A DNA stretch of 47,596 nt, taken from positions 1 through 47,596 of IMG/VR virus record IMGVR_UViG_3300050821_004236; one strand, 5' to 3'. This document shows positions 39,941 to 47,081 of the stretch, piece after piece (within the stretch, counting starts at the first letter, position 1; each line of letters starts with the position of its first letter). The notes beneath the pieces were generated by a model, which made no database searches, was not told the origin of the DNA, and was given only the letters and a program-made list of their open reading frames with translations. This DNA comes from a virus. Both the position numbers and the translations under genes were made by a program.

Positions 39941-41777
39941 TTGTTGGTGCCTCCTCCGGTAACTTGTATTCGATATTCGGCACGTACTCTACTGGGTTGT
40001 CCGACACCTGGAAGTTTTTGAACGTCTCCTGCATGATCTTCGTTCCCGCTTTTATCCAGCTCAACAATGCCTTGCGGTATTCTATCGGCAGGGTTTCATT
40101 CATAACTGCTTGCATCTGCGAACTCGTCTCTTTAACGTAAGCGGAATACGCTTGCTTCAAGATGATTAAATTCTGCTTACTAATTTCCCTGTTGAGGCTT
40201 GCGGACGCGGCGCGTGTGGGAATTCGCATCTTGCGCTTGAGGTAATCGTCAAGCGCCTCTTCCAGAACTTCATCATCGAGGCCGAAAGAATTCCCTTTGC
40301 GTCCTAGTCCAAGGAATCCGTAGAAGTCTGTAAGCAGGGACATCGCTGATACGTGCGAGTGGCGGAAGTCCGATGTCCTGTGGTCGTTGCGCGAGTTTCC
40401 GTCTTGCATTACGGATAGCGTACCCATTGCTGAATACGCGCCTTTTTTGTTTGTTCCTCCCGCTCCTGCTCCAGAGATAGCAGGTCCTACACCAGCGCGT
40501 TCCTTTGCCTGCATAATCATTGCCTGCTCGTTTTGCAGCGACAATCCTGCGAACGCAACGTTGCCCACATCGTAGTGTGCGAACTGGTCTTTCTTCACGG
40601 GTAGGAATACGTTTGGAGCGAGGCGGAAGTTTGGACCGAGGTTTTTGTTTTGCGGGTCTACTGTGTTGATTCCCCACATTGAGACAGTGATTGTGTCGTT
40701 GCGCTGGTTCTTGGCTGTCGAGATTTCTTCCTGGTAGTGCTCCAGCAAGTCAGGGAATCCGCGGCCATCCACCGTTAAGCGTGTTTCAAGAATCGGAATC
40801 TGGTTGTCAGGGATGAAGTTGTAAACGCAGTTCAGAATCTTTTTCGTTTTCAGGTGATACCAAGCCATGAGGCGATGCTTCTTGCCGTGGTGCCACCACG
40901 AGAAGTAGCACTCCCATATTTCCCACTTGGCCGTTGTCTGGTCGCCAGTAGATTCTTGCGTGATTCCCTTCTTCTGCTTCTCCCGCTGCTTCACTTCATT
41001 GGGCTGGTCAGGTTGCGCCATGACCTCTTCCGCTTCGGACCTGCGGTATGTTCCCTTGAACACCCGCTCACGAATCTTGCGAATGTCTAGCGTGCAGCGG
41101 CGAAAGAGTGGGTCTGTCTCCTCGAATACTTTTACGTCAGGGTCGTAGAGAATATCTTCGTAGTCCGCGTTGATTAGCTTCGGACCTTCGTAGAGTGTTC
41201 GGTTTTCAAACTGTGCTTTCTTGTCGCGGTAGCCGGTGTAGACCGCTTCGATTCTGCTCTCGGGTGCTACGATGAGCCATGATCTCCCGCACACTGCCCC
41301 GTCATACCACCACTTGTTTTCTCGTGGATAGAGATTCAGTTCACGCGGGTCATACGCTGCATAGTCCATGAACTGCATCAGCGTCTCTGCTCGGTGGGCG
41401 TACTTCTCTGCGAGTTTCTGCTCCACGGTCCCTGTGAAGTAGCGGTACAGCACAATCGGAGAAGTCATCCACGTGAGCTGCAACACTCGGGCTGCAAGGT
41501 CGTCAATAGCTTCGCCGGCAGTTTGGTGAACTAGATTGCTGGCTCCCTCGAACGGGAATGAGCGGTTCTTTTGGAGCGGCCTACCTTCTGCGATGCGCTT
41601 CCACTTTGGAAGTAATGACGTGTGGATGTTGCGGAGTTGGGCGATGCGGGAGTTTAGATGGCGTTCGAGAAAGTGATTGATTGCCTCTTCAACATCTTTC
41701 CCAAACTCTATAGTGCAGGGGGCGAACGACTCTGACTCAACTGCGTCAATCGATGTCGTTACCGCTGGACTGGCCAT
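39810..41777 (-). CDS. Portal protein
   Basis: 655 aa, the right size for podovirus-type portals. N-terminal helices (VEEAINHFLERHLNSRIAQL), GRPLQKNRSFPFEGASNLVH with the capping loop seen in portals, a beta core (RRCTLDIRKIRERVFKGTYR), then FIPDNQIPILETRLTVDGRG, a long stem helix region (LEEALDDYLKRKMRIPTRAA) and Pro-rich tail. It forms the dodecameric channel at one capsid vertex through which terminase pumps DNA. It follows terminase in the operon. Confidence 0.85.
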   Translation of the reverse strand: MASPAVTTSIDAVESESFAPCTIEFGKDVEEAINHFLERHLNSRIAQLRNIHTSLLPKWKRIAEGRPLQKNRSFPFEGASNLVHQTAGEAIDDLAARVLQLTWMTSPIVLYRYFTGTVEQKLAEKYAHRAETLMQFMDYAAYDPRELNLYPRENKWWYDGAVCGRSWLIVAPESRIEAVYTGYRDKKAQFENRTLYEGPKLINADYEDILYDPDVKVFEETDPLFRRCTLDIRKIRERVFKGTYRRSEAEEVMAQPDQPNEVKQREKQKKGITQESTGDQTTAKWEIWECYFSWWHHGKKHRLMAWYHLKTKKILNCVYNFIPDNQIPILETRLTVDGRGFPDLLEHYQEEISTAKNQRNDTITVSMWGINTVDPQNKNLGPNFRLAPNVFLPVKKDQFAHYDVGNVAFAGLSLQNEQAMIMQAKERAGVGPAISGAGAGGTNKKGAYSAMGTLSVMQDGNSRNDHRTSDFRHSHVSAMSLLTDFYGFLGLGRKGNSFGLDDEVLEEALDDYLKRKMRIPTRAASASLNREISKQNLIILKQAYSAYVKETSSQMQAVMNETLPIEYRKALLSWIKAGTKIMQETFKNFQVSDNPVEYVPNIEYKLPEEAPTNGAAQGKQPQPISPMALPVQRPGEGGIPILGGGMEGTAGGPPR

Positions 41778-41796
41778 AGGCGGATACTAGCACAAA

Positions 41797-42027
41797 TCAG
41801 TCCGATTCGCGGGTAGTTAAATTCATCAGCCACCACTTTGCCATGTCAATAAGCCAGTTCATTTGGGAGAGGCTTGCACTATCCTGCGTTAGCACTCCGC
41901 CAGTTGACGTTTTGTTGTCCTCGTAGGTTTCGTAGATGATGATTACGGTTTTCATCTTGTCCGCATTTTCCATAGCCTTAGCAATCGTATCGGTTACATC
42001 GGAAAAGTTTTCTCGCGTGAATTGCAT
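41797..42027 (-). CDS. Hypothetical 76-aa protein
   Basis: MQFTRENFSDVTDTIAKAME at 42027, TGA-G-ATG after the terminase stop. Strand-rich middle (KTVIIIYETYEDNKTSTGGV) and helical end (SQMNWLIDMAKWWLMNLTTR). It sits between terminase and portal. No family recognised. Confidence 0.6.
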   Translation of the reverse strand: MQFTRENFSDVTDTIAKAMENADKMKTVIIIYETYEDNKTSTGGVLTQDSASLSQMNWLIDMAKWWLMNLTTRESD

Positions 42028-42028
42028 C

Positions 42029-43735
42029 TCAATACCCCGCAATCCCTGATTGCCTGCTCGCAAAGGCTGCCATCTGTTCCCGTAAGAACTCTCGCGCTTG
42101 TTTGTTGTCGCCAATCTCTACGATCTTGGAGTAGTGTCCCAGAACGTCCAGAGCGTCCAGTTTTCCCGCTGGATAGTTCTCGTAGTCCTCGACGAACTCT
42201 TTCTGCTGGCCTTGCTCTGGATTGCACCAGATTTGTCCCGCCTTGAAGGTTGGCTCTAGGGATTCGATTCTGTTCTTCATCGCTGCTAACGAATCGTCGT
42301 CCTCGAATTCGATGGGGTCTAGCGATATTTTCTCCCGCTTGTCGCGCTCGGTCAGGTAGAACGCAAGCAATTCTTTCGCAGTCTGTCCCATGTACACCGT
42401 TGGCGTCCTTACCTGCTTCAATCCATTCCGCATCGTCCAGTTGCCGTATTGCTTGTACATCTCTTCGACAAGCGTGGAGTAGGTACAGTCTTTCTGCCAC
42501 AACCCGAGCAAATAAATGCGCGAACTCTCTGGGTCGAACCCAATACTCCAAATCACATGCTTCTCGCGCTTTACCTTACGAGCGTGCATCGGGTCCACGA
42601 TGATCGTAATTTCCAACACGCCAGCCATGATGTCTTTGACGGCTGTGCCTTCGTAGACGGCGTGCTCGATCATCAGAGCGTTTCGCAAGTCGTCTTTCCC
42701 GAATCGTGGGTCTGCTTCTTTGAAACGGAAGTTTCTCAGCCATGCCTTGTTGAAAATGCACTCTTCCGGCAGCATGCTTAAATTGCGGTAAAAGTGGGCG
42801 TAGTCGTAAGGTGGATTGTCAATCTTCTTTTGCTCTAGGACTTCCCATGAGAACTCTTCTGGAAATATCGGCACTCCAGGCTCCGAATGTAGCTTGCAGC
42901 ACCCACCCTGGGCGTCGTGCGTCTGAAACTCAAATTGCGGTTGGTTCTTGCGAATCCAAGAGTTTAGGTCCGCGTGGCCCCAGCGATTGCCTACAACCAG
43001 CTGCCGCGTAGCCTTTCCACTTGCTGTGTCCATTCGAGTAGTCAACTGCCGGTGCCAGCGAATTGTGTCCTGAACAATGGAACCATCGCCGGTCAGCATA
43101 GACTTCTGTGCCTTGCGTCCAAACAGGTCGTCCTCGATTGTGTTGTCTGCTCGCACACCTTGTAGCGCGTGCCCTACGCCACAGTAGGCGTAAGTTGGGT
43201 TTGTAGGGTCAATCATCAAGTCGCGGTTGCGCTTCTGATATTTCGCGTGATCGTTCCACTCGCAGTTTCTATCTGGCAAGATTCCTGCGAACACCTGCCG
43301 GAATAAATCGTTGTCATGGTAGGCGAAGTCAACTTCCTTGCCGATGTCTACAGCTCGCTTGTCAATTTCGTGTGCTACCAGCGTGCGCGTATTTGGATTG
43401 TGTACGCTTCGCATGTACTGCATCCAGCGCTTACCGAATCCCAACTTCGACATTTCGTGCTCATCGTCGGGGGTCCAATTCAAAGCCCACCAAATAGAAA
43501 GGGCTGTTGAAATTGTCGTTTTGAACATTCCCATCGGGACTTCGAGCACAAGACGGAGATCATCGGACTCAAGGGAAGCGCACAGGTATTTGTGGAAGGT
43601 AGTTAGGCGAGCCTTGCCGAGGACGTGCTTGGCGAACCAGTACAGAGAGCCGAGACTGTTGAGGCGGACGGCGCGGAAGTGACCTTCGTAATCTTCGGCT
43701 ACATCTGGAACTGTTAGTATTTTCCACTTGCTCAT
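42029..43735 (-). CDS. terL: Terminase large subunit
   Basis: 568 aa from MSKWKILTVPDVAEDYEGHF at 43735. ATPase: Walker A variant EVPMGMFKTT (about residues 65-74), Walker B TIEDD (199-203), and a VVGNRWGHAD coupling stretch. Nuclease: IIVDPMHARK and IGFDPESSRIYLLGLW (near residue 400), followed by acidic DPIEFEDDD. It packs DNA into the prohead through the portal and cuts it. The start lies 7 nt from the tRNA-like gene's CCA end, and no ribosome-binding site is visible there. No small terminase subunit was identified. Confidence 0.88.
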   Translation of the reverse strand: MSKWKILTVPDVAEDYEGHFRAVRLNSLGSLYWFAKHVLGKARLTTFHKYLCASLESDDLRLVLEVPMGMFKTTISTALSIWWALNWTPDDEHEMSKLGFGKRWMQYMRSVHNPNTRTLVAHEIDKRAVDIGKEVDFAYHDNDLFRQVFAGILPDRNCEWNDHAKYQKRNRDLMIDPTNPTYAYCGVGHALQGVRADNTIEDDLFGRKAQKSMLTGDGSIVQDTIRWHRQLTTRMDTASGKATRQLVVGNRWGHADLNSWIRKNQPQFEFQTHDAQGGCCKLHSEPGVPIFPEEFSWEVLEQKKIDNPPYDYAHFYRNLSMLPEECIFNKAWLRNFRFKEADPRFGKDDLRNALMIEHAVYEGTAVKDIMAGVLEITIIVDPMHARKVKREKHVIWSIGFDPESSRIYLLGLWQKDCTYSTLVEEMYKQYGNWTMRNGLKQVRTPTVYMGQTAKELLAFYLTERDKREKISLDPIEFEDDDSLAAMKNRIESLEPTFKAGQIWCNPEQGQQKEFVEDYENYPAGKLDALDVLGHYSKIVEIGDNKQAREFLREQMAAFASRQSGIAGY

Positions 43736-43741
43736 AAAAAT

Positions 43742-43873
43742 TGGCGGCTGGGGATGGAATCGAACCACCTACGCTGGCCCTTGAGTGTATTCGCCCGTCG
43801 TCCATACATAGGCGGTACGCTTATAGGGAAAACCCACTCGGGGGCCACGCTCTACCAGTGAGCTACACCAGCC
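43742..43873 (-). tRNA. tRNA-like gene with a ~56-nt anticodon-loop insertion
   Basis: Full tRNA framework on the minus strand: acceptor GGCTGG.. paired with CCCAGCC, one bulged T, G73 and encoded CCA; D-arm GCTC/GAGC with TA at 8-9 and GG in the loop; variable loop 5 nt; T-arm GGTGG-TTCGATT-CCATC. Anticodon stem TGGCC/GGCCA is perfect but encloses 63 nt (43780-43842) instead of 7. The insertion forms GAGTG/CACTC near its base. Depending on the junction the loop reads anticodon UCA, CCA or CGA. It may be an intron-bearing, broken or regulatory tRNA. Confidence 0.7.
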
Positions 43874-43879
43874 GATTGT

Positions 43880-44536
43880 CTATTCCGAAGTATATAACGC
43901 CTGCGTTCCCTTGAACGAGCGCATTTCCAACTCGCCGTAAAGCTGCGCGATCACGTCCCCGTCCTGGATAATCCGCACGCGCACTTCTTCTTTGCGCCCT
44001 GTCTTTTTTTCGGTTGCTGTAAGCGTGGAGCGATTCCCTGCGTAGGACGGAAACATCACACGGTCTCCGAGATGATACGATTTTGCGTCCGGTCCTACGC
44101 TTACTACTTCTCCGGTCATTGGTTCGCTTTTCTGATTATCAGGGATGATGATGCCAGTGGAAGTTCCTTTTCCCTTGCATTCGGGACAAGGTATAAATCC
44201 ACGGCCCTCGCAGTCGGAACATTTCACGGTAAGCTCTGCGTTCCCGGCCTTCGGTCGTTTCCCAGATCCCTTGCACTCTTCGCAGGTGAGCACAGACACT
44301 TCTTTGCCTTCTATTGTGTGATGCTCTTTATCCATACACTTCAAGCATTCGTATCCGCTACGGTGCTCGTCTTCACGAATAATCACCCGCTCGCCGCGTG
44401 CCTCGAATCCTGTCGCGCCAACCCAGAAAACGTTTCCTTCCTGTCGTACTAGTGCAAGTGAAAAGGCGATAGCTTTTGCTTCCTCTTCGTTTCGGGCTGG
44501 AATAAAACTTCCTGCTTTAGTTTCAATCGGTGGCAT
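43880..44536 (-). CDS. GroES-like co-chaperonin with inserted DnaJ-type zinc finger
   Basis: 218 aa, ATG at 44536 with GAGGGAGCC upstream. GERVIIREDE (about 48-57) looks like the first strand of GroES. Then four CxxC pairs follow: CLKC (64-67), CEECKGSG (85-92), CSDCEGRG (106-113), CPECKGKG (117-124), the DnaJ zinc-domain pattern. After this GroES resumes: GIIIPDNQKSEPMTGEVVSV (128-147), LGDRVMFPSYAG and EVRVRIIQDGDVIAQL. So the zinc finger lies at the place of the GroES mobile loop, which normally contacts GroEL. It may couple host chaperonin to virion protein folding. No GroEL is encoded here. Confidence 0.85.
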   Translation of the reverse strand: MPPIETKAGSFIPARNEEEAKAIAFSLALVRQEGNVFWVGATGFEARGERVIIREDEHRSGYECLKCMDKEHHTIEGKEVSVLTCEECKGSGKRPKAGNAELTVKCSDCEGRGFIPCPECKGKGTSTGIIIPDNQKSEPMTGEVVSVGPDAKSYHLGDRVMFPSYAGNRSTLTATEKKTGRKEEVRVRIIQDGDVIAQLYGELEMRSFKGTQALYTSE

Positions 44537-44548
44537 GTCTCGGCTCCC

Positions 44549-44827
44549 TCACATTTTCAGCGTGGATTCTACAATTCCCTCTACTTGCGCTTTGGTATCC
44601 AAGCGCACAATGAACGGCTGATTTCCGCGTGGGTCGCCGCCCAGTGGAATCGTAACCTGGAGCACGATCACATCGGGAGTGATTTGCTGCTGTCCGTTTT
44701 TCTGCGTTGGGTTGGCGATGCCGAGCGACAATCCTCCGCTTTGCACTTTGGCGAGCACGCCGCGGATCCACTCGTTGCCGTACTTCACGTGCACCAGGTC
44801 GCCAGCGGCCAACTCGTTGCCCAGCAT
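44549..44827 (-). CDS. SH3-like small protein
   Basis: 92 aa from MLGNELAAGDLVHVKYGNEW at 44827. A small-barrel pattern: LAAGDLVHVKYGNEWIRGVL, SGGLSLGIANPTQKNGQQQI, VIVLQVTIPLGGDPRGNQPF. It resembles SH3-like ligand-binding barrels. Beside the co-chaperonin and small proteins it may modulate assembly. Other in-frame starts to 44863 overlap the gene upstream. Confidence 0.6.
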   Translation of the reverse strand: MLGNELAAGDLVHVKYGNEWIRGVLAKVQSGGLSLGIANPTQKNGQQQITPDVIVLQVTIPLGGDPRGNQPFIVRLDTKAQVEGIVESTLKM

Positions 44828-44828
44828 G

Positions 44829-45047
44829 TCACGCACTTTCCACCACATTCTCCACCGTAACACCTGCGTCCGCGCTCACGTAGAACACGGCTACGGATTT
44901 TCCTTCGCGCATGATGCGGAGCAACTTCGGATCATCTTCCATCGCTCCCGTGAATTTGTCCATTAGCCGCTTACCGCACTCCACGCGCTCACCGGATACG
45001 CGGCCTACTTCGGAGCCGTCAACTTTTATGGAGTAGGTGTCGCTCAT
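44829..45047 (-). CDS. Hypothetical 72-aa protein
   Basis: MSDTYSIKVDGSEVGRVSGE at 45047, then a helix (VECGKRLMDKFTGAMEDDPK) and a strand pair (KSVAVFYVSADAGVTVENVV). Compact alpha/beta. It ends one base before the start of the next gene. No domain recognised. Confidence 0.65.
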   Translation of the reverse strand: MSDTYSIKVDGSEVGRVSGERVECGKRLMDKFTGAMEDDPKLLRIMREGKSVAVFYVSADAGVTVENVVESA

Positions 45048-45048
45048 T

Positions 45049-45222
45049 TCACCGCCAACACACTACGAGCTTAATTCCGAAGTTTTCTTTCCAAAATACT
45101 ACCTGCTTTGTCGGCTCGGGAAAAAGTCCAGCAAGTCTGTAGTATCCCCACTCCAAGCATTTCAGAGTAATGGGGTGAACATCGTACAGGTTAAAATCTT
45201 TCCTGTGCCAGCCGTCGTTCAT
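45049..45222 (-). CDS. Hypothetical 57-aa protein
   Basis: ATG at 45222 behind GAAGGTGAGCAA. MNDGWHRKDFNLYDVHPITL, then LEWGYYRLAGLFPEPTKQVV and a short strand. Aromatic-rich and compact. Its stop overlaps the next gene's region by a base or two. No function. Confidence 0.55.
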   Translation of the reverse strand: MNDGWHRKDFNLYDVHPITLKCLEWGYYRLAGLFPEPTKQVVFWKENFGIKLVVCWR

Positions 45223-45226
45223 TTGC

Positions 45227-45472
45227 TCACCTTCGCCCCGCGCCCGCCGCCGCCCGCCACTTTCCGGTTTCTGCTTCCGCGAAGTCCGCTATCTCCCTCA
45301 AGCAAGAAACGTCGTAAACGTGAAGCGGGCTAGCCGATGGACTAAAAACATAGTCATTCCAAGCGCTCCAAAACTCGATTAAGCCAATAATGGAGTCACT
45401 CCCAACGTTAGACACTTCCCAGCTTCTGCGCCCTTCGTTGTTTATTTCGGCAAAGTGCAATCGTCCACTCAA
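45227..45472 (-). CDS. Hypothetical 81-aa protein
   Basis: TTG start at 45472 overlapping the stop of the gene upstream (TTGA). Two short aromatic stretches (GLIEFWSAWNDYVFSPSASP) and an Ala/Arg-rich C-terminus (AEAETGKWRAAAGAGRR). Supported by packing only. Confidence 0.5.
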   Translation of the reverse strand: MSGRLHFAEINNEGRRSWEVSNVGSDSIIGLIEFWSAWNDYVFSPSASPLHVYDVSCLREIADFAEAETGKWRAAAGAGRR

Positions 45473-45984
45473 CGTGCTTCCCGTCCTTCAAATGTCGGCT
45501 CATCCCACGCTTCAATGTACCAGCCATACCCATTGTGCATCACAAAAAGAAACGGGTCTCCTTCTTCGTAGTGGTAGATAATAAATTCCACTTCCGGCAA
45601 TTTCTCTTTGATCTGGATGGCCTTATTGAGCACATGCACAGGAATCTCGTAACGATACTCCGTGAACTTGTAGGGGATGAAATTCTTTCGCCCGATCCCG
45701 TGCCCCTGATTCTTGGAATCCATGTACGCTTTGACCTGCTTGGAGTCGAGCGTCTCTATCTCTAATTCCGCGAGAACATTTCCGAGGAGAATGTCGCGTG
45801 GCTTATAGCCGAGAAGTTGCTTGGCTTGATTGAGCACTTCGCGGTGCGTATCCGGCTTTGGGTCTGGAATCTCTCGCTCTATATCTTCCAGTGTCAGGAC
45901 CTGTGCTTTGGCTTGCACCTCGACCTCTTCAGGGTCAGCGACTTCTGCAATTAGCTTCTGTTTAGTTTTGTTTATCGGCCACAT
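45469..45984 (-). CDS. Hypothetical 171-aa protein
   Basis: MWPINKTKQKLIAEVADPEE at 45984 with GGGAGGAAAGTG upstream; the frame remains open to 46638 but this start is the only one with a ribosome-binding site and does not run over the promoters. A charged helix (ADPEEVEVQAKAQVLTLEDI) leads to beta/alpha segments (KFTEYRYEIPVHVLNKAIQI, FIIYHYEEGDPFLFVMHNGY). No family recognised; it could be an early-late regulator or small terminase, but no motif proves this. Confidence 0.6.
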   Translation of the reverse strand: MWPINKTKQKLIAEVADPEEVEVQAKAQVLTLEDIEREIPDPKPDTHREVLNQAKQLLGYKPRDILLGNVLAELEIETLDSKQVKAYMDSKNQGHGIGRKNFIPYKFTEYRYEIPVHVLNKAIQIKEKLPEVEFIIYHYEEGDPFLFVMHNGYGWYIEAWDEPTFEGREAR

Positions 45985-46211
45985 CACTTTCCTCCCTTTC
46001 CGTTTTTCGCGCTCCCGCCCTTCGCCGCAAGCGCGGATTCCCCGGCCCGCCGTTTTCCGTACAAGATTGCGCCGTTCTTTCCACGTCTGCCGAGGTCGTA
46101 CTCGATACAGTCGAGAACCGCACGTTTCAGGAAAGCGCTCAGTGGAATTAAGCCAGCGGCGTCCTTGATTGTTGCGTACTCTGTATCGCTCACTATTACT
46201 GTAATTCTCAT
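45984..46211 (-). CDS. Ribbon-helix-helix protein, first gene of late operon
   Basis: 75 aa, ATG at 46211. RITVIVSDTEYATIKDAAGL then LSAFLKRAVLDCIEYDLGR gives a beta strand and two helices, as in ribbon-helix-helix DNA-binding proteins; the tail is Gly/Lys-rich. It may autoregulate the late promoter directly upstream. The -10 box ends about 11 nt before the ATG and no ribosome-binding site is visible. Confidence 0.7.
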   Translation of the reverse strand: MRITVIVSDTEYATIKDAAGLIPLSAFLKRAVLDCIEYDLGRRGKNGAILYGKRRAGESALAAKGGSAKNGKGGK

Positions 46212-46222
46212 CGTGAGCAGAC

Positions 46223-46250
46223 ATTATCACTTGTGCGCCGCGCTTGTCAA
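46223..46250 (-). promoter_or_regulatory. Late-operon promoter (leftward)
   Basis: On the minus strand: TTGACA (46250-46245), 16-nt spacer, GATAAT (46228-46223). Transcription would start near 46216, about 5 nt before the RHH gene ATG, and cover the late operon down to 11529. Confidence 0.72.
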
Positions 46251-46259
46251 TGCTAAACT
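46231..46259 (+). promoter_or_regulatory. Methyltransferase promoter (rightward)
   Basis: TTGTGC (46231-46236), 17-nt spacer, extended -10 TGC-TAAACT (-10 at 46254-46259). Predicted start near 46266, next to the ATG at 46267. Its elements interleave with those of the leftward late promoter, so the two cannot easily fire together. Confidence 0.55.
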
Positions 46260-46266
46260 TCCTCAC

Positions 46267-46971
46267 ATGAAACCGTACTACCAACACGCCGGCATCACCA
46301 TCTACCACGGGGATTGCAGAGAAGTACTGCCCTCGCTGCCCGCTTCTGGCGTGGTGGTTACGGACCCACCGTACAACATTGGCTATCACTATGACGGGTA
46401 CAAAGACAATCTTTCCGAGGATGAATACCGCGAGTTGATCTCGAGCACGGTTCGCTTGCCCAGCGTTGTGTTGCACTACCCGGAAGATTCTGTGGGTATT
46501 TCTTTCGCGCTTAACGAACTGCCTGAAAAGTGTGTCGCATGGACGTACAACGCAAATACGCCGCGTCAGTGGCGCATGATTTCGTGGTTTGGAATTACGC
46601 CCGACTTCTCGCGTATGAAGCAGCCGTACCTCAATCAAAACGACCGACGGATCCGCGCCTTGATGGACGGCGGTTCACTTGGAAGAGACCTCTACGATTG
46701 GTGGCATGAAGAGCAAGTCAAGAATGTCTCGGAAGAAAAGACAGAACACCCCTGCCAGATTCCGCTTTCCGTAATGCTAAAGATCTGTGGCGTTACACAT
46801 TGCGGACTCGTGATTGACCCGTTTGCGGGAAGCGGTACAACGCTGGCGGCAGCACGAGCGCATGGCATAACGGCCATCGGCATAGAAATCGAAGAGAAGT
46901 ACTGCGAGATAGCGGCGAAACGTCTCAGCCAAGAAGTTCTTGATTTTTCTCCTAATATCGTTCATCCTTGA
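46267..46971 (+). CDS. DNA methyltransferase (beta-class N6-adenine/N4-cytosine)
   Basis: 234 aa from MKPYYQHAGITIYHGDCREV; longer in-frame starts overlap the promoter. TDPPYNIG (DPPY at about 33-36) is the catalytic motif; LVIDPFAGSGTTLAAA (about 182-196) is the SAM-binding motif; order DPPY then FxGxG marks the beta class. IGIEIEEKYCEIAAKRL follows. It modifies A or C in phage DNA, likely against host restriction, or serves regulation. Target sequence not deducible. No partner restriction enzyme is seen. Confidence 0.9.
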   Translation: MKPYYQHAGITIYHGDCREVLPSLPASGVVVTDPPYNIGYHYDGYKDNLSEDEYRELISSTVRLPSVVLHYPEDSVGISFALNELPEKCVAWTYNANTPRQWRMISWFGITPDFSRMKQPYLNQNDRRIRALMDGGSLGRDLYDWWHEEQVKNVSEEKTEHPCQIPLSVMLKICGVTHCGLVIDPFAGSGTTLAAARAHGITAIGIEIEEKYCEIAAKRLSQEVLDFSPNIVHP

Positions 46972-46979
46972 TTCGGGAA

Positions 46980-47058
46980 AAAACTCTTTGACGAGTGCGC
47001 GGTCTTCCCAACTGTAGCATCGCAGCTCCAGACTAGGCCGCGCAACTCGTCGAGTTTT
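46980..47058. other. Long stem-loop downstream of methyltransferase
   Basis: AAAACTC-ttt-GACGAGTGCGCGG (46980-47002) pairs with CCGCGCAACTCGTC-GAGTTTT (47038-47058): about 20 bp with two small bulges and a 35-nt loop. It ends in TTTT on the plus strand, so it may end methyltransferase transcription; it could also be an operator or origin element. It fills most of the gap before the next gene. Confidence 0.55.
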
Positions 47059-47081
47059 GAAGTCTGCGAGTCAGGTGCTCT

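Noticed and set aside
43780-43842. Group I intron or archaeal bulge-helix-bulge intron
   Set aside because: Too short for a group I core and the base of the insertion is a 2x2 internal loop, not 3-nt bulges around a 4-bp helix.
43742-43873. Reassigned stop codon (UGA read by a UCA tRNA)
   Set aside because: Many intact genes here end in TGA with start-overlaps, so TGA is used as a stop; the anticodon itself is uncertain.
45985-46638. N-terminal extension of the 171-aa gene
   Set aside because: It would cross the RHH gene, both promoters and the methyltransferase; the ATG at 45984 has the ribosome-binding site.
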